32,071 bases of DNA from Eubacteriaceae bacterium (GTDB lineage: Bacteria; Bacillota; Clostridia; Eubacteriales; Eubacteriaceae), in the NCBI GenBank assembly GCA_012522805.1, contig JAAYJS010000038.1:1-32071 (forward strand), read 5' to 3'. A model generated the notes under the pieces. The model saw only the letters and a list, made by a program, of their open reading frames with translations, was not told where the DNA came from and did no database searches. Of the stretch, positions 24,174 to 31,981 are shown in pieces (the stretch's first letter is position 1; each line of letters opens with the position of its first letter). The translations under genes were made by a program, and so were the position numbers.

Positions 24174-24311
24174 AACCATGAGGGTAGAAGCAGCTGCCCT
24201 TTGGCTTTCATTTGGTTGCAACCGAACGGCGGCATTGCAGGAGCAGCTGCAGCCGCCGGCTTTAAAGAAGTTTTTGAAAAATAGAAAAGAAGAAATAGAT
24301 AGGAAAAGAAA
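24174..24311 (+). other. GC-rich gap in the transporter operon with possible gene fragment
   Basis: The 138 bases between the lipoprotein and ATPase genes contain two copies of GCAGCTGC and a GGTTGCAACC palindrome, which may fold. One frame reads NGGIAGAAAAAGFKEVFEK before a TAG, which looks like a protein C-terminus without a gene attached. No terminator T-tract is present. It could be a deletion scar or an intercistronic structure. Confidence 0.3.
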
Positions 24312-25268
24312 ATGGCGCCACTATTACAAGTAGAAAACCTTTCTGCCGGATATGGCGGAGTCAAAATTGTCAGAGATGTTGTCTTTAATTTACATGAGAA
24401 CGAGGTCTTGGGCATTGTTGGCGAAAGCGGATGTGGCAAATCCACCATGGTCAAAGCCATTGCCCGATTAAAAGGTATGAATACCGAGATCTTATCCGGA
24501 AACATTCGTTTCAAAGGTCAAGACTTGAGCACCTTGTCCAAAGAGAAGAGACGAAAAATAATGGGAGAGGACATGGCCATCATCTTCCAAAATCCGGAAG
24601 CCAGTTTAAACCCTTCGCGAAAAATCGGGCATCAATTTTTAGAAACCATGCAAAACCATCGAGGTGCCGTTCGTTGGTCAGAAATGCGGGACAATGCGGC
24701 GGAAATTTTTAACAAAATCGGTTTAGACGAGGTGGATCGCATTCTAGATGCTTATCCCTTTCAATTGTCCGGAGGGATGGCACAGCGGGTCGCCGTTGCT
24801 TTAGCCATGCTCCTAAAACCCAAACTCATTTTGGCGGACGAGCCGACTTCCGCCTTGGATACCACCGTTCAAAAACAAGTGGTGGAGGAAATGCTGGCAT
24901 TGAAGAAAAGCCTCAACACCGCTATGATTGTCATCTCTCACAACATGGGCGTCGTCGGCAAAATGGCGGACACCATCGCTGTGATGTACGGTGGCAGAAT
25001 AGTGGAAATCGGCTGTAAAGAGCAGATTTTAAATGCGCCGGCCCACCCCTATACCAAGGCGCTTTTGTCGGCGGTCCCTAAATTGGGCGCCGGTTTACCC
25101 GTCGGTTTAAAGGGACGGCCGCCTCATTTTAGCTGTATCAAAGAGGGATGTGGCTTTTACGACCGTTGCATATATTGTACGGAAAAATGCGCAAGTTACA
25201 ATAACGTCGCCTGCGAAATTCGCAAAGACCATTGGGTCTTGTGTGGACGAAAGGAGATCTATGCCTGA
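24312..25268 (+). CDS. Opp/Dpp/Nik-type ABC transporter ATPase 1
   Basis: A 318-residue DppD/NikD-type ATPase. Walker A is GESGCGKST (residues 37-45), signature LSGGMAQRV, Walker B LILADEPTSALD, and the switch His is in VISHNMGVV. The C-terminal oligopeptide-transporter extension has six cysteines within about 35 residues (from CIKEGCGFYDRC to VACE), matching the Fe-S-binding tail seen in some members of this family. Overlaps ATPase 2 by eight bases. Confidence 0.92.
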   Translation: MAPLLQVENLSAGYGGVKIVRDVVFNLHENEVLGIVGESGCGKSTMVKAIARLKGMNTEILSGNIRFKGQDLSTLSKEKRRKIMGEDMAIIFQNPEASLNPSRKIGHQFLETMQNHRGAVRWSEMRDNAAEIFNKIGLDEVDRILDAYPFQLSGGMAQRVAVALAMLLKPKLILADEPTSALDTTVQKQVVEEMLALKKSLNTAMIVISHNMGVVGKMADTIAVMYGGRIVEIGCKEQILNAPAHPYTKALLSAVPKLGAGLPVGLKGRPPHFSCIKEGCGFYDRCIYCTEKCASYNNVACEIRKDHWVLCGRKEIYA

Positions 25269-26022
25269 TAACCTCGTGTCCTTTAAAGGGGTCTCCAAAA
25301 CTTTTTCCGATGGCAACTATACGGTACAGGCTTTAAAAGACATCAGCTTTTCCATGAAACCCGGCGAAATATTAGGTGTCATCGGAGAAAGCGGCAGTGG
25401 TAAATCCACTTTGGCTAAGGTCTTGACGGGTTTGCATCGAGTCAGCTCCGGGCAAATTCTATATCGAGGCGAGGATATCGTCCACTATAAAAGAGCTCAG
25501 TGGCATCAGTTGTACACAAAAGTACAAATGGTTTTTCAAAGTGCCGTCGGCTCCTTTAATCCGAGGCGAAAAATTGGCCCCTCTATTGAAGAGACCATTT
25601 GTTTGTTGTGTCTTGAAAGAGGAAATAAGGCCAAGGATATGGTCGGCGAGCTGTTGAAGCAAGTGGGTTTAAAAGAGTCGTATCGAGACAAATACCCCCA
25701 CGAGCTCAGCGGCGGAGAGTGCCAAAGAGCCGCCATTGCCCGAGCCATGGCCGTCCATCCGGAGCTTTTAATCTGCGATGAGGCCACATCGGCACTGGAT
25801 GTTTCCGCTCAGGCGCAGATCATCGAGCTGTTACTGAGTTTAAGAGAAAGGCAGAACATGGCCATTTTATTTATTACCCACGACTTGCCCTTGGTCAGCA
25901 ACTTTACTGAAAATTTGATCATCATGCATGCCGGCGAAATTGTTGAAAGAGGCACCACCAAAAATATCTTAGAAAACCCTCAAAGCCGCTATACCCAAGC
26001 ATTGATCGACGCTATTCTGTAA
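25261..26022 (+). CDS. Opp/Dpp/Nik-type ABC transporter ATPase 2
   Basis: A 253-residue DppF/NikE-type ATPase. Walker A is GESGSGKST (residues 42-50), signature LSGGECQRA, Walker B LLICDEATSALD and switch His in FITHDLPLV. The start is ATG 25261 behind AAAGGAGATCT; the frame is open further upstream inside ATPase 1 but that would only lengthen the protein beyond the family norm. Completes the five-component importer. Confidence 0.92.
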   Translation: MPDNLVSFKGVSKTFSDGNYTVQALKDISFSMKPGEILGVIGESGSGKSTLAKVLTGLHRVSSGQILYRGEDIVHYKRAQWHQLYTKVQMVFQSAVGSFNPRRKIGPSIEETICLLCLERGNKAKDMVGELLKQVGLKESYRDKYPHELSGGECQRAAIARAMAVHPELLICDEATSALDVSAQAQIIELLLSLRERQNMAILFITHDLPLVSNFTENLIIMHAGEIVERGTTKNILENPQSRYTQALIDAIL

Positions 26023-26042
26023 ATGTATTAGAGGAGGATTTT

Positions 26043-27434
26043 ATGACACAATTTTTTTCTATGAGCCGTATTTTGCCTGAGAACAGGCGCAAAGGCCCGG
26101 TACCGAATACAAAAAACGCCTATCAAAATTTTTTGAATGTGGCGTGGCCCGCCGCCATGCAAGGTTTGCTCATTGACCTGATGATGACCATCGACTTGGC
26201 GATGGTCGGCACCTTGGGTGCTTGGGCATTGGCTTCCGTCGGCGTGATGAGCCAACCGAAAATGGTACTCCACGTCATGATGCGCGCCTTATCGGTACCG
26301 GTTACCGCCTTAGTAGCTCGAAGAATGGGCGAAGGCAACAGACAAGCGATGAATGCCACTTTAAAACAGGGCATCTCGCTGACACTTTTGCTGTACTTGC
26401 CTATCGTTGCAGCGGCTTTTTATTTTTTGCCCCAAATTATTTTATTTACCGGGGGGCAATCCTCCTTAATCGATCCGGCGACGCGTTACGGTCGCTATGT
26501 GACCATAGGTGTTTTCTTCACCGCTTTTACCCAAGTGATCGGGGCTGCACTGGTCGGAACCGGCAACACCAGGGTGGTTTTTAAGGCCAATGTCATGGGC
26601 AATGTGGTCAATACCCTTTTAAACATCGTTTTAATTCACGGTATCGGGCCCTTTCCCCGTATGGAGGTGGTCGGAGCCGGGCTTGCCACCATGGTTGGCA
26701 ATATCGTAGCTCTGTTGGCGATTTCCAGAGAAGTGATAGGCAGCGATAAGTTGTTGACCCTCAATGCTCCCGGAAAGTGGTTTGATCCACAAATCTTAAA
26801 ACCGATTGGAAAATTAGGCAGCAGCTCCCTAGGAGAGCAAGCATTTGAGCGCTTTGGCATGTATACCTATACCATGATGGTGGCCCGACTGGGTGTTGTG
26901 CCCTTGGCAGCCCACCACGTCGTTATGAGTTTGTGCGATATTTTTTACTCCTTTACCCTTGGGTTGGGTTCTGCCACGGCTTCCCACACCGGGCAAAATC
27001 TCGGTAAAAAACGGAGCGATATGGCGGAAGCCTATGGCAAAATCGGCATACGGGTCGGCTTTGTTTTGGGACTTGCGGCCTTTGCCGTCTACGTGGTGGG
27101 ACGAACACCTTTAATGTGGATTTATACCCAAGATGTCCAAGTCATCACCTTGGGTAAAGCTTTGACGGTGATCATGGCTTTGGCCACGGTGCCACAGGCG
27201 TTTCAACTGGTGTATTCCGGTGTGTTAAAGGGTGCCGGCGATAATTTTTACGTGATGGTGTATTCCCTCGGGGTTATTGCCGTTTTCAGGCCGCTACTCA
27301 CCTACCTGTTGTGCTTTCCATTAGGCTTCGGTATTTACGGGGCGTGGATCGCCCTGGTGGTAGACCAGAGTCTGCGCATGGTTTTTTCCGCCAAACGCTT
27401 TTATGGCGGCAAGTGGAAACACGTGCGCATTTAA
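26043..27434 (+). CDS. MATE-family multidrug/cation antiporter
   Basis: A 463-residue membrane protein with about twelve spans and two MatE repeats. The first repeat begins NVAWPAAMQGLLIDLMMTIDLAMVG and the second around LGSSSLGEQAFERFGMYTYTM. It should export drugs or cationic metabolites in exchange for Na+ or H+. GAGGAGG precedes the ATG. It starts 20 bases after ATPase 2 with no terminator between, so it may be co-transcribed from the cobalamin-controlled promoter, although the roles need not be linked. Confidence 0.9.
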   Translation: MTQFFSMSRILPENRRKGPVPNTKNAYQNFLNVAWPAAMQGLLIDLMMTIDLAMVGTLGAWALASVGVMSQPKMVLHVMMRALSVPVTALVARRMGEGNRQAMNATLKQGISLTLLLYLPIVAAAFYFLPQIILFTGGQSSLIDPATRYGRYVTIGVFFTAFTQVIGAALVGTGNTRVVFKANVMGNVVNTLLNIVLIHGIGPFPRMEVVGAGLATMVGNIVALLAISREVIGSDKLLTLNAPGKWFDPQILKPIGKLGSSSLGEQAFERFGMYTYTMMVARLGVVPLAAHHVVMSLCDIFYSFTLGLGSATASHTGQNLGKKRSDMAEAYGKIGIRVGFVLGLAAFAVYVVGRTPLMWIYTQDVQVITLGKALTVIMALATVPQAFQLVYSGVLKGAGDNFYVMVYSLGVIAVFRPLLTYLLCFPLGFGIYGAWIALVVDQSLRMVFSAKRFYGGKWKHVRI

Positions 27435-27448
27435 TCAATCAAAAAATA

Positions 27449-27499
27449 AAAGGACCTGAGCTCTCTGCGGAGGTATCCCGCAGAGAGCTCAGGTCCTTT
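27449..27499. terminator. Strong hairpin between the convergent MATE and yhaM genes
   Basis: A perfect 22-bp stem (27449-27470 with 27478-27499) and a 7-base loop. The T-rich tail is better on the minus strand (CCTTTTATTTTTT), so it mainly serves yhaM, but it should also stop the transporter transcript. Confidence 0.85.
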
Positions 27500-27526
27500 G
27501 TCGTTATGCAATAGCCGGTGTCGCCC

Positions 27527-28474
27527 TTATTTAAAGGTGGTGCGATAAACTTGAATGCCGTCCAAGGACCACTGGTTATCGGAAAAAGTACCGGGCTCCA
27601 AAGTGTTTTGGATGCGTTCCATGGTGTTCATCCGGGCATCGATGACATCGATGTGGTGCAACAGCTCCGCTTCGGCAAACATAGGTCGTTTGGGACTGCC
27701 GTATTCCGCTTCGTAGTGGTGGGAGAGCAACATATGTTCCAACAACAATAAAATTTCCGGATCGGTGCCCAATTCTTCGCCCTTTAATTTTAGATCCGCA
27801 ATGCCGGTGACGATGTGCCCGAGCAGCTTACCCTCGGTGGTGTAGTCGCTGACAATGCCGTTGGGGTCGGATATCATCTCATCGACCTTACCCAAATCGT
27901 GTAGAATAATACCGGCATAAAGGAGATCCGCATTGATAAAGGGGTAGAGGGGCGCCAAAACCATGCCGATTTTTAACATCGACAGGGTATGGTAGAGCAA
28001 ACCGCCCTTTAAAGCGTGGTGGTGACGCTTAGCCGCCGGAAAGTACATCAAAGCCTTTTCCTTATCTTCCACCAAGCTCAGGGTAATGGCCTTTAAATCT
28101 TCATTTTTAAAATTGGCGATGACTTTTTTGATATCACCCAACATGGCCTCGGATGAAAAGGGTGCCGCATGGACAAAATCGTCGATGCTTACCGGGTCGC
28201 CCTCGTTGGCCAATCGGATTTTTTGAATGATCACCTGCAGCTTTCCGTTGTACTCTTGGACGGCTGCCCGCACCTTGACCAACACACCGGGGACAAATTC
28301 CTCTTCGTCGGCCTTGCTGACGTCCCACATCCGGCCATCGATCTCATCGAAGGCCTTATCGGTTAAAATCAAATTAAAGTAGCGGCTGCCGTTGCTGGCA
28401 GTTTTGGCGATTAAATTTTTAATAAACAAATAGTCTTGAACGACATTTCCTTTTTTGTAGGATTTAATGGACAT
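27527..28474 (-). CDS. yhaM: 3'-5' exoribonuclease of the YhaM family
   Basis: A 315-residue protein with an N-terminal OB-fold domain (KTASNGSRYFNLILTD) and a C-terminal HD-domain with HHHALKGGLLYHT, ILHDLGKVDE and the later LLSHHYEAEYGSP His pair, the arrangement of Bacillus YhaM/CBF1. It degrades RNA, and in some species DNA, from the 3' end in the cytoplasm using Mn2+. Its start overlaps the end of the aminotransferase gene by eleven bases, with AAGGAG inside that gene, so the two are translated together. Confidence 0.93.
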   Translation of the reverse strand: MSIKSYKKGNVVQDYLFIKNLIAKTASNGSRYFNLILTDKAFDEIDGRMWDVSKADEEEFVPGVLVKVRAAVQEYNGKLQVIIQKIRLANEGDPVSIDDFVHAAPFSSEAMLGDIKKVIANFKNEDLKAITLSLVEDKEKALMYFPAAKRHHHALKGGLLYHTLSMLKIGMVLAPLYPFINADLLYAGIILHDLGKVDEMISDPNGIVSDYTTEGKLLGHIVTGIADLKLKGEELGTDPEILLLLEHMLLSHHYEAEYGSPKRPMFAEAELLHHIDVIDARMNTMERIQNTLEPGTFSDNQWSLDGIQVYRTTFK

Positions 28475-29687
28475 CGGTCATCTCCTTAAATGCTTCCGGT
28501 CGGGCCAGGCGGTAGGCCTCCAAGCCTTTCTTCAATAGTGCCATGGCCCGTCGCAAGTCTTCCGATTTTAAGACATAAGCAATGCGCACCTCGTCGGCAC
28601 CATCTGCGGGGTTTAAGTAAAAATCGTTGGCCGGCGACAATAACACCGTCTCTCCGTCTTCCTGAAAGGAGGTAATCATCCACTCAATAAAGTCGGTCGC
28701 TTTGATGACCGGCAGCTTAGCCATGTAATAGAAAGCACCGGTGGGCTTTTCGGCCACAACTCCGGGAATGGTCTTCAAACATTCGTAGACGATATCCCGG
28801 CGTTTGCGGTATTCTTCGATGACCGCATTAAAAAAAACATGATTCAGCTTGAACAACTCCCGGGCGCCGATTTGGTCTACCGAGGAAACCGCCAACCGCA
28901 TTTGACAGAGTTTGCGTAGGGCGTACATCACCTCTTTATTTTTGGATAACACAAAACCGATGCGAGCACCGCAGGCGGAGTAGCGCTTGGAAATGGAGTC
29001 GATGACCACGCATTGTTCATCTAATCGGCTGTCGTGAGCCGGGCTGACGTAAGCGCCTTCATAAATAAATTCCCGGTACACCTCGTCGGTTATCACAAAT
29101 AGATTGTGCTTCAGAGCCAGTTCTGCAACGCGGTTGATCTCTTCTTGGGTAAAAACCTTCCCCGTGGGGTTGCCGGGGTTGGTCATTAAAAAGCCCTTGG
29201 TTTTTTCTGTGATGGCTTCTTCTAAAACTTGCTTTTCCGGCAGGGCAAAGCCGTTTTCAGCATAGGTTTTAACCCCCTTCAGGTGAATGCCCGATACGGC
29301 GGCCATCTCCTTATAAATAGAATAAAGAGGCTCCGGCGTCAGGACCTCATCTCCGGGGTTGAACAAAGTTAAAAAAGTAAAGAGCAAGGCTTCGGATCCG
29401 CCGTTGGTAATCAGCATCTCATCTTTTTCAAAATTCAACCCGTAGCGTCTGTAATAGCTGCCGGCGGCTTCCCTCAAATCGGTTTCGCCCTCCGGTTGGG
29501 CGTATTCCAACACCTCCGGGTGTCCACCGCGAATGGTTTGGATGAACCCTTGGGGGGTCTGAATATCCGGTTGTCCGATATTCAGATAATAGACCTGAAT
29601 ACCTCGGGCTTTCGCCTGATCCACCAAAGGATAGTATTTTAGAAGGGCGGGTTCGCCCATATTTTGAACTCTTTTAGAAATTTGCAT
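28464..29687 (-). CDS. Class I PLP-dependent aminotransferase (aspartate aminotransferase-like)
   Basis: A 407-residue fold-type I aminotransferase. It shows the YYLNIGQPDIQTP start, TNGGSEALLF, MTNPGNPTGKVFTQEEI and the PLP-lysine motif SISKRYSACGARIGF, where Lys forms the Schiff base, followed by EVRIAYVL with the substrate-carboxylate Arg. Start ATG 29687 follows AAGGAG at 5 bases. A further in-frame stretch to 29774 lacks a ribosome site and spans a TATAAT at 29722-29727, so it is not coding. The donor amino acid is not certain; an aromatic substrate is possible but not shown. First gene of a pair with yhaM. Confidence 0.92.
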   Translation of the reverse strand: MQISKRVQNMGEPALLKYYPLVDQAKARGIQVYYLNIGQPDIQTPQGFIQTIRGGHPEVLEYAQPEGETDLREAAGSYYRRYGLNFEKDEMLITNGGSEALLFTFLTLFNPGDEVLTPEPLYSIYKEMAAVSGIHLKGVKTYAENGFALPEKQVLEEAITEKTKGFLMTNPGNPTGKVFTQEEINRVAELALKHNLFVITDEVYREFIYEGAYVSPAHDSRLDEQCVVIDSISKRYSACGARIGFVLSKNKEVMYALRKLCQMRLAVSSVDQIGARELFKLNHVFFNAVIEEYRKRRDIVYECLKTIPGVVAEKPTGAFYYMAKLPVIKATDFIEWMITSFQEDGETVLLSPANDFYLNPADGADEVRIAYVLKSEDLRRAMALLKKGLEAYRLARPEAFKEMTDVH

Positions 29688-29721
29688 AATGTCTCCTTCG
29701 TCTAAGGACTGTGATGTTGTC

Positions 29722-29727
29722 ATTATA
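29722..29727 (-). promoter_or_regulatory. Probable -10 box of the aminotransferase-yhaM operon
   Basis: A perfect TATAAT on the minus strand lies 35 bases before the aminotransferase start. The -35 region is a pyrimidine-rich run without a clear consensus hexamer. Confidence 0.55.
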
Positions 29728-29972
29728 CCATAAAAGAAAAAAAGAAAAGAATAGGATAGGGTGCCCGTGCTCATACCCGATAGGAAACATCAAAGTCGGT
29801 TGGAGCGGTCGCTAGGACGGCATGGAAATTGTAAACGGGTAACTCGTACTTTTAGTTGCATCTTTTTTGTAAAAAAACCTGATAGATTCAAAGTCAAAAC
29901 TCAAAAAACCTTGAAAGGCCCATAAAATGGGAGTTTTCAGAATTGGAAGAGCAGATAGTTTCTTAAAAAAAC
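29728..29972. other. Divergent intergenic stretch, nothing recognised
   Basis: This lies between the divergent aminotransferase and surface protein promoters. It is AT-rich from about 29850 on. No reading frame with a ribosome site, no clear hairpin and no known element was seen. Confidence 0.3.
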
Positions 29973-30001
29973 TTGATCTTATACATAATCAGTGGTACAA
30001 T
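29973..30001 (+). promoter_or_regulatory. Sigma-A promoter of the first secreted repeat protein
   Basis: TTGATC (29973-29978), a 17-base spacer and TACAAT (29996-30001), 44 bases before the start codon. Confidence 0.7.
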
Positions 30002-30045
30002 ATAGTTGACATAAACTAATAGATAAGTTTAGGAGGAAAGATAAA

Positions 30046-30723
30046 ATGAAAAAATTAGTATTAGTAGCTGTTTTAGCAATGGTCGTTATGGCTGTTAGCT
30101 TTGGTAGCGTATTCGCTCAAGCTGAAGTAATTGGCGACAATAACGATAAAAATATTGTATTAGATTTAGCGGCTGATATTGCAGCAAACGTAACAGTTAA
30201 CGCTATCAACAACAGTCCTAATCAAATTGCAACCGTAGAAGGTGATGACGTAGTAGTAAACCAAAAAATGGTTTCTAACGTTAATGCATGCGCTCAAGGC
30301 GTAGCAGCTACCGATGGTGCTGCAGTTGCAGGTGCAGGTGGTGGCGCTGGCATAGTCGGCGACAACAACGACGACAACGTAGTAGTTGAAGGCGATGCAG
30401 CGATTGCTATCAACTTAACTGGAAACATAGTTAACAACAGTCCTACTCAAGTAGCAGATGTATCCGGTGATGACGTAGTTGTAAACCAAGAAATGGAATC
30501 TAACGTAAACGTAAAAGCTTGTGGCGTAGCTACAGTTGGTAACGTATGTGTAGATTTAGGCGACTGCTGCTGCGACGTATGTGAAGTAGTATGTGAAGAA
30601 GTCAAATGCTGTGAAGTAGTCACCACTGTTCCAAAAACAGGTGATGTTGCTTCCTTAGCAAGTGTAGTAGCTTTAGTCGTATCCGGTTTAGGTGCGACGG
30701 TTGTAGGCAGAAAAATTAAATAA
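30046..30723 (+). CDS. Secreted two-repeat protein with Cys cluster and LPXTG-like sorting signal, copy 1
   Basis: A 225-residue surface protein of unknown family. Residues 1-24 are a signal peptide (MKKLVLVAVLAMVV...VFA). Two related segments follow with a 75-residue offset, at ~29-83 and ~104-160. Each has the order GDNN...NNSP...GDDVVVNQ-M-SNVN then a Cys, and a Gly/Ala linker lies between them. The regular Asn, Val and Gln spacing suggests stacked beta-strands. Next is a Cys-rich stretch (Cys168, 174-176, 179, 183, 188, 189). The end is a sorting signal: VPKTG (195-199), a hydrophobic run and the basic tail GRKIK, pointing to sortase attachment to the wall with Val for the usual Leu. A strong AGGAGGA site precedes the ATG. 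No sortase gene lies in the window. Confidence 0.83.
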   Translation: MKKLVLVAVLAMVVMAVSFGSVFAQAEVIGDNNDKNIVLDLAADIAANVTVNAINNSPNQIATVEGDDVVVNQKMVSNVNACAQGVAATDGAAVAGAGGGAGIVGDNNDDNVVVEGDAAIAINLTGNIVNNSPTQVADVSGDDVVVNQEMESNVNVKACGVATVGNVCVDLGDCCCDVCEVVCEEVKCCEVVTTVPKTGDVASLASVVALVVSGLGATVVGRKIK

Positions 30724-30746
30724 GGATTCTACAATAGAATAAAGAA

Positions 30747-30779
30747 AAAGAAGCAAGGCCACACCTTGCTTCTTTTTTT
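30747..30779 (+). terminator. Terminator after secreted repeat protein copy 1
   Basis: A 12-bp stem (AAAGAAGCAAGG with its complement) around CCACA, followed by T-rich sequence. Confidence 0.9.
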
Positions 30780-31078
30780 ATTGAAGATCTCCCTATTTGC
30801 ATTGCTGAGGTTTAACATTTCTAAGATATAGTTTTGAATTATCCACGGACTTTTACTTTCTTGTGGGAAAACGAAATTACGAAAACAGAGCATCATATTG
30901 AGGTTTCGTTTACAATATTTACAATAATGTGACATAGAAAATCTCCAAATATGTCCTAAAAAAAGCGATAAAAATCGAACTATAAAATTGGATTGATAGA
31001 TAAAACCCCCTATTTTAGGTAGTTACAGGGAGAACACAGGTTGTTTTTCAAAAAAAATAATAAAATCTTAGATAATCC
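30780..31078. other. AT-rich spacer between the paralogous genes
   Basis: The 300 bases between the first terminator and the second promoter show no conserved element and no similarity by eye to the region before copy 1. A minus-strand frame from 30935 with a fair ribosome site (GGAG) and an N-terminal YCKYCKR runs into the terminator and is judged doubtful. Confidence 0.3.
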
Positions 31079-31107
31079 TTGAACTCTAATCTTAAAGCTG
31101 TTATAAT
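31079..31107 (+). promoter_or_regulatory. Sigma-A promoter of the second secreted repeat protein
   Basis: TTGAAC (31079-31084), a 17-base spacer and a perfect TATAAT (31102-31107). It is a different and stronger-looking promoter than that of copy 1, so the two paralogues can be expressed separately. Confidence 0.82.
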
Positions 31108-31154
31108 AAACACATTAAAAAGCACTAATTGATAAATTTAGGAGGAACTATAAA

Positions 31155-31823
31155 ATGAAAAAATTAGTATTAGTAGCTGTCTTAGCAATGGTCGTTATGG
31201 CTGTTAGCTTTGGTAGCGTATTCGCTCAAGCTGAAGTAATCGGCGACAATAACGGTGAAAATATTGTATTAGATTTAGCAGCTGATATTGCAGCAAACGT
31301 AACAGTTAACGCTATCAACAACAGTCCTATGCAAGAAGTAGATGTAACTGGTGATGACGTAGTAGTAAACCAAAAAATGGTTTCTAACGTTAATGCATGC
31401 GCTAAAGGCGTAGCAGCTACCGATGGTGCTGCAGTTGCAGGTGCAGGCGGTGGCGCTGGCATAGTCGGCGACAACAACGACGAAAACGTAGTAGTTGAAG
31501 GCGACGCAGCGATTGCTATCAACTTAACTGGAAACTTAGTCAACAATTCACCGGGTCAAATTGTAGATGTAGAAGGTAATGACGTAGTTGTTAACCAAGA
31601 AATGGAATCTAACGTAAACGTAAAAGCTTGTGGCGTAGCTACAGTTGGTAACGTATGTGTAGATTTAGGCGACTGCTGCTGCGACGACGTATGCGAAGAA
31701 GTCAAATGCTGTGAAGTAGTAACCACTGTTCCAAAAACAAGTGATGTTGCTTCCTTAGCAAGTGTAGTTGCTTTAGTAGTATCCGGTTTAGGCGCTACTG
31801 TTGTAGGCAGAAAAATTAAATAA
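31155..31823 (+). CDS. Secreted two-repeat protein with Cys cluster, copy 2, with altered sorting motif
   Basis: A 222-residue paralogue of the preceding gene, nearly identical in signal peptide, first repeat and C-terminus. Differences cluster at the ends of both repeats (SPMQEVDVTGDD and SPGQIVDVEGNDV) and in the Cys-rich stretch, where three residues with one Cys are missing (CCCDDVCEEVKCC), leaving nine Cys. The sorting motif reads VPKTS instead of VPKTG: one base change (GGT to AGT) removes the Gly after which sortase products are defined, so wall attachment may fail and the protein may stay in the membrane by its C-terminal helix. Similarity starts about 30 bases before the ATG (CTAAT..GATAA.TTTAGGAGGA) and stops at the end of the gene, which marks a tandem duplication. 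Confidence 0.83.
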   Translation: MKKLVLVAVLAMVVMAVSFGSVFAQAEVIGDNNGENIVLDLAADIAANVTVNAINNSPMQEVDVTGDDVVVNQKMVSNVNACAKGVAATDGAAVAGAGGGAGIVGDNNDENVVVEGDAAIAINLTGNLVNNSPGQIVDVEGNDVVVNQEMESNVNVKACGVATVGNVCVDLGDCCCDDVCEEVKCCEVVTTVPKTSDVASLASVVALVVSGLGATVVGRKIK

Positions 31824-31864
31824 TTACACTTTAATTGTAGAAAGCATATGAACAATTAGTGCAC

Positions 31865-31891
31865 AACCCCGACTAACCTCGGGGTTTTTTT
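31865..31891 (+). terminator. Terminator after secreted repeat protein copy 2
   Basis: AACCCCGA pairs with TCGGGGTT around CTAACC, followed by a T run. Confidence 0.9.
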
Positions 31892-31912
31892 GAGCGTAGA
31901 CATAAGCCGTGC

Positions 31913-31978
31913 AAAATTTCCCCAATAGTGCCATGTGGGAGAGTTGACTCTCCAGGTTGGCACTATTGGGGAAATTTT
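31913..31978. repeat. Long perfect inverted repeat with nested inner hairpin
   Basis: A 21-bp perfect stem (31913-31933 with 31958-31978, outer end AAAATTTCCCC) encloses a 24-base loop that itself contains GGAGAG-TTGA-CTCTCC. It lies after a complete terminator and has no gene of its own. Its size and symmetry fit a palindromic intergenic repeat, a MITE-like unit, or a preferred target of another element. Confidence 0.85.
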
Positions 31979-31981
31979 ATA

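Noticed and set aside
25150-25260. Earlier start for ATPase 2 inside ATPase 1
   Set aside because: ATG 25261 has AAAGGAG and starts the ABC domain at the usual distance; the extension is the out-of-frame image of the Cys-rich tail.
29688-29774. Longer N-terminus of the aminotransferase
   Set aside because: The stretch contains the -10 box and has no ribosome site; ATG 29687 is preceded by AAGGAG.
30729-30935. A 68-codon minus-strand frame with YCKYCKR near its start and GGAG before the ATG
   Set aside because: It reads through the terminator of the secreted protein gene, ends in a Phe run from that terminator's T-tract, and shows no clear family or promoter.
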